Source: CAWIJJ01 sp963836425 (GTDB lineage Bacteria; Acidobacteriota; Terriglobia; Bryobacterales; Bryobacteraceae). From it: DNA of 64,000 nt. The notes beneath the pieces are model-generated. The model was not told the origin of the DNA and made no database searches. It saw only the letters and a program-made list of their open reading frames with translations. Shown here piece by piece: positions 60,302 to 64,000 of the stretch. Numbering within the stretch: the first letter of the stretch is position 1; every line of letters begins with the position of its first letter. The stretch spans positions 1 to 64,000 of the forward strand of contig CAWIJJ010000008.1 of NCBI GenBank assembly GCA_963836425.1. The letters run 5' to 3'. The position numbers and the translations under genes were made by a program.

Positions 60302-61204
60302 ATGCATCTCTTCCTGTCCACATTGAAGCAGACCGTTGAGGAGTTTATCCAAGACGACTGCCCGGCGATGGCCGCGGCACTCGCCTACTACACGGTCTTT
60401 TCGCTTCCGGCGCTGCTCGTAATCGTGATCACGACGGTGGGCGCCATATTCGGGCAGGCGGCCGTGCAGGGGAGGATCGAGGATCAGATCGGGGGTCTGA
60501 TCGGACCGCGCGCCGCGCAGCAGGTGGAGACCATGATCGCGCAGGTGAGCCTCTCCGGTTCCGGTCTGATTGCCACCATCCTGGGCGTGGCCGCCGTAGC
60601 GTTTGCCTCCACCACCGCTTTTGCCCAGTTGCAAGCATCATTAAACCGCGCGTGGGAAGTGAAGCCGGACCCGGCGACCAACGGGCTTAAAAACTTTCTC
60701 CTCAAGAGAGTGCTCTCGTTCGGAATGATTCTGGCGATCGGCTTTCTGCTGCTGGTATCCCTGGCGCTGAGCGCGGCCATGAGCGCTTTCGGTGACGCGG
60801 TGACACGCTACCTGCCCGACTTTCTCTCGGAAGGCTTTCTGAGGTTCGCGAGCGCCGTCCTGTCGTTCGCAGTGTTCACGGGACTTTTCGGCGCGCTTTA
60901 CAAGGTACTGCCGGATGCACAGGTGAAGTGGCGTGACGTGAGCACGGGCGCGTTAGTAACGGCCATCTTATTCGTCCTGGGTAAGTACCTGGTGGGGCTG
61001 TATATCGGACGAAGCGACGTGCTCAGCCCTTACGGCGCGGCCGGGTCGCTCGCGCTGATTCTGGTTTGGACTTACTATTCCTCCATGATTTTCCTGTTGG
61101 GCGCCGAGTTTACCCAGGTGTGGGCCGGTAACCACGGCCGCACGATCGAACCCGAACCCGGCGCCGTACACATCGTCCGATCGGAGCAGGAAGTCCGCAG
61201 CTAA
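60302..61204 (+). CDS. YihY/BrkB family inner membrane protein
   Basis: The 300-residue protein has the YihY pattern: DDCPAMAAALAYYTVFSLPALLVIVI, a membrane-spanning stretch with ILGVAAVAFASTTAFAQLQASLNRAW, and YKVLPDAQVKWRDVSTGALVTAILF with six membrane helices. The ATG at 60302 has an aaaaggg site; the longer upstream frame is not membrane-like. The function is unproven. Confidence 0.88.
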   Translation: MHLFLSTLKQTVEEFIQDDCPAMAAALAYYTVFSLPALLVIVITTVGAIFGQAAVQGRIEDQIGGLIGPRAAQQVETMIAQVSLSGSGLIATILGVAAVAFASTTAFAQLQASLNRAWEVKPDPATNGLKNFLLKRVLSFGMILAIGFLLLVSLALSAAMSAFGDAVTRYLPDFLSEGFLRFASAVLSFAVFTGLFGALYKVLPDAQVKWRDVSTGALVTAILFVLGKYLVGLYIGRSDVLSPYGAAGSLALILVWTYYSSMIFLLGAEFTQVWAGNHGRTIEPEPGAVHIVRSEQEVRS

Positions 61205-61337
61205 CTCCGGCCCGCGCGGCCCGTGCCGCAATGGTCTGGAGCGATACCGTCGCAACCTCCCGGACGTGATTTCCGGTCACAACCGGCACTGATGAGCTGT
61301 ACGGCGACGGCACGCGGGGAATAGCATGGTATAAGTG

Positions 61338-61448
61338 GTGGAATTTCGAAAGCCCGTACTTATCTGGGTCATCGTTGCGGTGGCGGCGCTGGTGTTGCTC
61401 ATGTTGATCGGGGTATACCTCTACATGCAGGGATCGCTGCACGATTGA
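61338..61448 (+). CDS. Small single-helix membrane protein
   Basis: A GTG starts a 36-codon frame: VEFRKPVLIWVIVAVAALVL, then a Leu/Ile/Val helix and YLYMQGSLHD at the end. It is one membrane helix with short polar ends. No family is known. A second GTG three bases upstream is in frame. Confidence 0.45.
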   Translation: MEFRKPVLIWVIVAVAALVLLMLIGVYLYMQGSLHD

Positions 61449-61478
61449 TCCGGCCCTGCACACAGGAAAGCCTCGCGA

Positions 61479-62180
61479 TTACATTTTTTCCTTGATGCCT
61501 TTGCTGAGCAGCCACCAGTTCACCGGGTAGGCCGTCAGAAACCCCGCCGCCATCGCGATCTGCATCATGAACCAGAAGGCGGGATCCGTTTTCGGTATCT
61601 CCTCGCGAAAGATCACCCAGCGCACGATGGCCATCCAGCCGTACATGCCCACCTGCCAGGCCGTGAGCGACAATGTGTCCGCCTTGACGGCCTGGACCAG
61701 GCCCTTGCCGAAACTGAGATTCCGCATGGGAGCGATGGTGAAGTATTGAAACGCGACACCGAGCAGATAGGCGAGAACGAAGTCGAGCGTCCAGGCGCCG
61801 AACATGGCCACCCCGGCGACAGTAAATGGCACGGCGAAGTGGATCCACTCCGCGATGATGTCGCCGAGCGAGCAACCGGCGCCGCAATGCGAAGCGGCAA
61901 TCGCCACCGCCTCAGGCTTCGGGCGCTCCTTACCTGGGTTTTTCTCACCGCGGCTTTTCGCCTCTTCTACCCTCCGATGAGTCGTTTTCCGGCCGAACCG
62001 GAAGTAAGCCCATAGGCCGATCGGGCCCGACCACAATGCGGTTATAGGCCAGACGACGTCCATGATCCACATATGCTGTCTGTTTCCGCGCACGATGTCC
62101 GAGGCGATGACCACGGCAGAGCACGCCGCAGCGAGCAGCGAAACGACGGCAAGACTTTCCAGCCATTGAGGAGGAGCCAT
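61479..62180 (-). CDS. DUF4396 membrane protein
   Basis: The 233-residue protein has an N-terminal pair of helices with MWIMDVVWPITALWSGPIGLWAYFRFG, a polar loop, HCGAGCSLGDIIAEW and AYLLGVAFQYFTIAPMRNLSF, the DUF4396 pattern with His/Cys residues that could bind a metal. Function unknown; homologues sit near metal-handling or copper genes in other bacteria. Confidence 0.85.
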   Translation of the reverse strand: MAPPQWLESLAVVSLLAAACSAVVIASDIVRGNRQHMWIMDVVWPITALWSGPIGLWAYFRFGRKTTHRRVEEAKSRGEKNPGKERPKPEAVAIAASHCGAGCSLGDIIAEWIHFAVPFTVAGVAMFGAWTLDFVLAYLLGVAFQYFTIAPMRNLSFGKGLVQAVKADTLSLTAWQVGMYGWMAIVRWVIFREEIPKTDPAFWFMMQIAMAAGFLTAYPVNWWLLSKGIKEKM

Positions 62181-62352
62181 AGTGGAGGCGCTCTAACAGT
62201 AACTGACCAATGAGCCACGTGCCTATCCCCCAAACCCGCGAGGCACTAATGCAGCGTGCTCGTTAATACGGGCCGGAGTGAGTGTTGTCGCCGACTTAAC
62301 GGATGAGCGGAATGCTCCCGTGAAATACTCTTAGTGGAGTGCAGGAAAGATT

Positions 62353-62895
62353 ATGTCGGGCTGGAAGATGTTCGTGCTGGGACTAATTGCGGGAGTGGCG
62401 GGCGTTCTGGTTGTAGTGTTCGGATACTTCCTGCTCGGGATCGCACCTGCCAGCGTCTCGGCCGCGCCGATGCCCTTCGAGCGGTATCTTTCGCACCATG
62501 CGTTGCACGCGCAGGTGGAGGGAGCCGCGGACACCCCCGCTCCTATCGAGCCCACAGAGGCCAATCTACTGGCAGGCGCGCGGCTCTACCGCTCCTCCTG
62601 CGCGTTCTGCCACAGCCTTCCGGGCCAAGGCAGGACGAAAGTTCAGGAGGGAATGTACCCGAAGCCGCCGGAGTTGCTGAGCGGCAAGGGTGTGACGGAC
62701 GATCCGGTAGGCGAAACGCACTGGGTGGTGAAGAACGGGATCCGGCTGACCGGGATGCCGGCGTTCGATGGAGCGTATTCCGACCAGCAACTCTGGGAGG
62801 TCAGCCTGCTGCTATCGCATGCCCACGAGCTGCCGGCGTCCGTCCAGCAACTGCTTTCGCGGCCCGACGAAATCCCCGTACCGAGCCAGCAGTGA
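62353..62895 (+). CDS. Membrane-anchored mono-heme cytochrome c
   Basis: An N-terminal helix (FVLGLIAGVAGVLVVVFGYF) anchors a class I cytochrome c domain. The heme motif is CAFCH (Cys83, Cys86, His87) and the axial Met is likely in LTGMPAFDGAYSD. The domain is followed by WEVSLLLSHAHELP. It carries electrons in the periplasm; its partners are not evident. The aggaaag site fits the ATG. Confidence 0.9.
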   Translation: MSGWKMFVLGLIAGVAGVLVVVFGYFLLGIAPASVSAAPMPFERYLSHHALHAQVEGAADTPAPIEPTEANLLAGARLYRSSCAFCHSLPGQGRTKVQEGMYPKPPELLSGKGVTDDPVGETHWVVKNGIRLTGMPAFDGAYSDQQLWEVSLLLSHAHELPASVQQLLSRPDEIPVPSQQ

Positions 62896-62898
62896 GCC

Positions 62899-64000
62899 TC
62901 ACACGGGCTCGTGCGTGAAAGCCGTAAAGACCGCCTGGTATTCGCGCTCGATCCGGCGCCGCGACCATTCATCGTTCCAGCGGCCTGAGGCATCGAGTGC
63001 GTGACGCGCCGCTTCGGCGAGCACGTCGCGGTCCTCGGTGCGGTGAATGAAAGGCGCCATCTCGCGGATCGCCTCCAGCAGCCGGCCGATCACCATCTCG
63101 TGCGATTCGCCATAGCGCAAGACCGATCCAAGGGACTTCCGCGCCACGGCCGCGAAGGTGACCGGCCTGGTGATTACGCGGACGTTTCCCTGCTCGTCCC
63201 TCCTGTGCCCCGAGGGAATGGTCCTGCCGGCGAGGCGGCTCAGGGCGGCGCTGAGACGGTCCAGGCACTCGATTGCGGTGAAGGGGTCGTTGATTCCAGG
63301 CGAGAGGGCGCGAACCGCGATCTCGGTAAGTTGCCGGAACAGGAAATCGATATCCTGCGTCGCCGTCCGGCGCTCACCAAGCCCAAAGGTGGCGCGCAAC
63401 GCGCGGCAGACTTTGTCATCGAGCTTGCGGTCCTGCTCGACGCGGACCAGGCTCTCACCCCTGCGGACGAAATCGCCCGGATTGGCTTCGACTTTGACTA
63501 CCAGGTCGTTCTCCACGGCAACCGACAACATCTCGTCGCCGTCGATGAACTGGACGTACCCCGTCTCGACGCTGCGCACGGCGGTTTCGCTGCCGGCAAA
63601 CTCGAATTCCGGCTCCTCATCGGCATCGCCGCTGCCGATGTCGTCCGGATAAAGGCTGTCTATGGCGCCGTCGAGTTCGCGGCCAACCGCCGCGATGAGG
63701 CTGGAGGCCTGGATCGACTCGGCGGCGTAATGGACGAAGAAGATCAGGACTCCGATACTGGCTACGGCCAGCAGAATTCCGAAGGTGACGGCAATGTACG
63801 GCACGAAGTCCGTCGATTGCGTGCCGCGGACCGTGCGGAGGACCAGGAGGCAGTAAACGAAGGTCGCAACGAAACTGCCGAGCACCACCTGATTCGACCG
63901 GTCGCGAATGAAGGTCCGGAGAATGCGGGGTCCGAACTGCTGGGAGGCGAGCGAAAGCAGAACCACGGTGATTGAAAAAACGACGCCCGCAACCGTGATC
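62899..64000 (-). CDS. DUF2254 membrane protein, 5' end outside window
   Basis: The frame is open to the right edge. The visible part starts with helices including AGVVFSITVVLLSLASQQFGPRIL, VVLGSFVATFVYCLLVLRTV, then a large soluble region with TGYVQFIDGDEMLSVA, VRRGESLVRVEQDRKLDD, DIDFLFRQLTEIAVRALSPGINDPFTAIECLDRL, typical DUF2254 landmarks. The RALSPGINDPFTA motif is a strong family marker. The function is unknown. It is convergent with the cytochrome gene (3 bases apart). Confidence 0.88.
   Translation of the reverse strand, partial: ITVAGVVFSITVVLLSLASQQFGPRILRTFIRDRSNQVVLGSFVATFVYCLLVLRTVRGTQSTDFVPYIAVTFGILLAVASIGVLIFFVHYAAESIQASSLIAAVGRELDGAIDSLYPDDIGSGDADEEPEFEFAGSETAVRSVETGYVQFIDGDEMLSVAVENDLVVKVEANPGDFVRRGESLVRVEQDRKLDDKVCRALRATFGLGERRTATQDIDFLFRQLTEIAVRALSPGINDPFTAIECLDRLSAALSRLAGRTIPSGHRRDEQGNVRVITRPVTFAAVARKSLGSVLRYGESHEMVIGRLLEAIREMAPFIHRTEDRDVLAEAARHALDASGRWNDEWSRRRIEREYQAVFTAFTHEPV

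Noticed and set aside
1..64000. CRISPR arrays, rRNA genes or complete insertion sequences
   Set aside because: No regularly spaced repeats with spacers, no rRNA-like sequence and no transposase gene were seen in the window.

Overview
The window looks like a chromosome segment from a GC-rich Acidobacteriota bacterium, most likely a Bryobacterales/Solibacter-type soil lineage. The clues are an ADOP-type (acidobacterial duplicated orphan permease) protein paired with a PadR regulator, a VWFA-related protein of the acidobacterial type, several twin-arginine-exported carbohydrate enzymes (Gfo/Idh/MocA oxidoreductase, alpha-L-rhamnosidase, sulfatase, a fucose-isomerase-like protein), a DUF1080 hydrolase, and many small type II toxin-antitoxin (TA) modules. 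This placement is inference from gene content; no rRNA gene is present.

Layout. 1-1930: the 3' part of an exported TIM-barrel-like protein, then a one-helix membrane protein with a DUF421 protein. 1930-6130: a decayed integrative element. It holds a degraded TPR-like gene, two TA modules fused by a deletion, a repeat-rich intergenic stretch, a frameshifted and truncated tyrosine integrase, structured non-coding DNA and the 3' half of a tRNA-Thr(CGU) gene that is probably an att site. 6200-17480: secreted sugar catabolism (DUF1080, Gfo/Idh/MocA, GH78, SDR), a lipid/drug-type ABC exporter, a DUF2142-like membrane protein, a radical SAM/SPASM protein and gap with its promoter and terminator. 17480-21600: more TA modules (VapBC, HicBA with a nonsense codon, a BrnT-like pair) around an ankyrin/heme-c/toroid multidomain protein. 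21820-28300: an ABC transporter gene with four frameshifts, a VWFA protein, a TolC-like protein, a HAD hydrolase and a molybdopterin-binding-domain protein. 28380-30780: an overlapping argC-argB-GNAT (acetylglutamate synthase-like) operon. 30870-36660: a DUF433/DUF5615 TA pair with a frameshifted toxin, a radical SAM protein with a possible small peptide gene, and several small proteins. 36700-45950: an HhH-GPD glycosylase-like protein overlapping a cysteine-synthase-like gene, a fucose-isomerase-like protein, an exported flavodoxin, O-acetylhomoserine sulfhydrylase, the ADOP permease plus a decayed tandem copy of its 3' end, PadR, and a DDAH-like enzyme. 46070-51150: a stress-type cluster (SRPBCC, zinc alcohol dehydrogenase, SDR, NikR, DUF3309, small zinc-ribbon proteins). 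51150-57710: ABC-F ATPase, CPBP protease and a dnaK-dnaJ-hspR heat-shock operon with a recognisable promoter and a HAIR-like HspR site. 57710-64000: a CBS/CbiX pair, a sulfatase with a glycosidase-tail remnant behind it, BrkB, DUF4396, cytochrome c and a DUF2254 protein cut by the window edge.

The most unusual themes are the density of TA modules in different stages of decay, the att-like tRNA fragment whose flanks do not fit a simple integrated element, several single-base frameshifts (including one in dnaK) that are either real or assembly errors, and two candidates for poorly described biology: the ankyrin-heme-toroid protein and the stand-alone radical SAM protein with a downstream small peptide reading frame.
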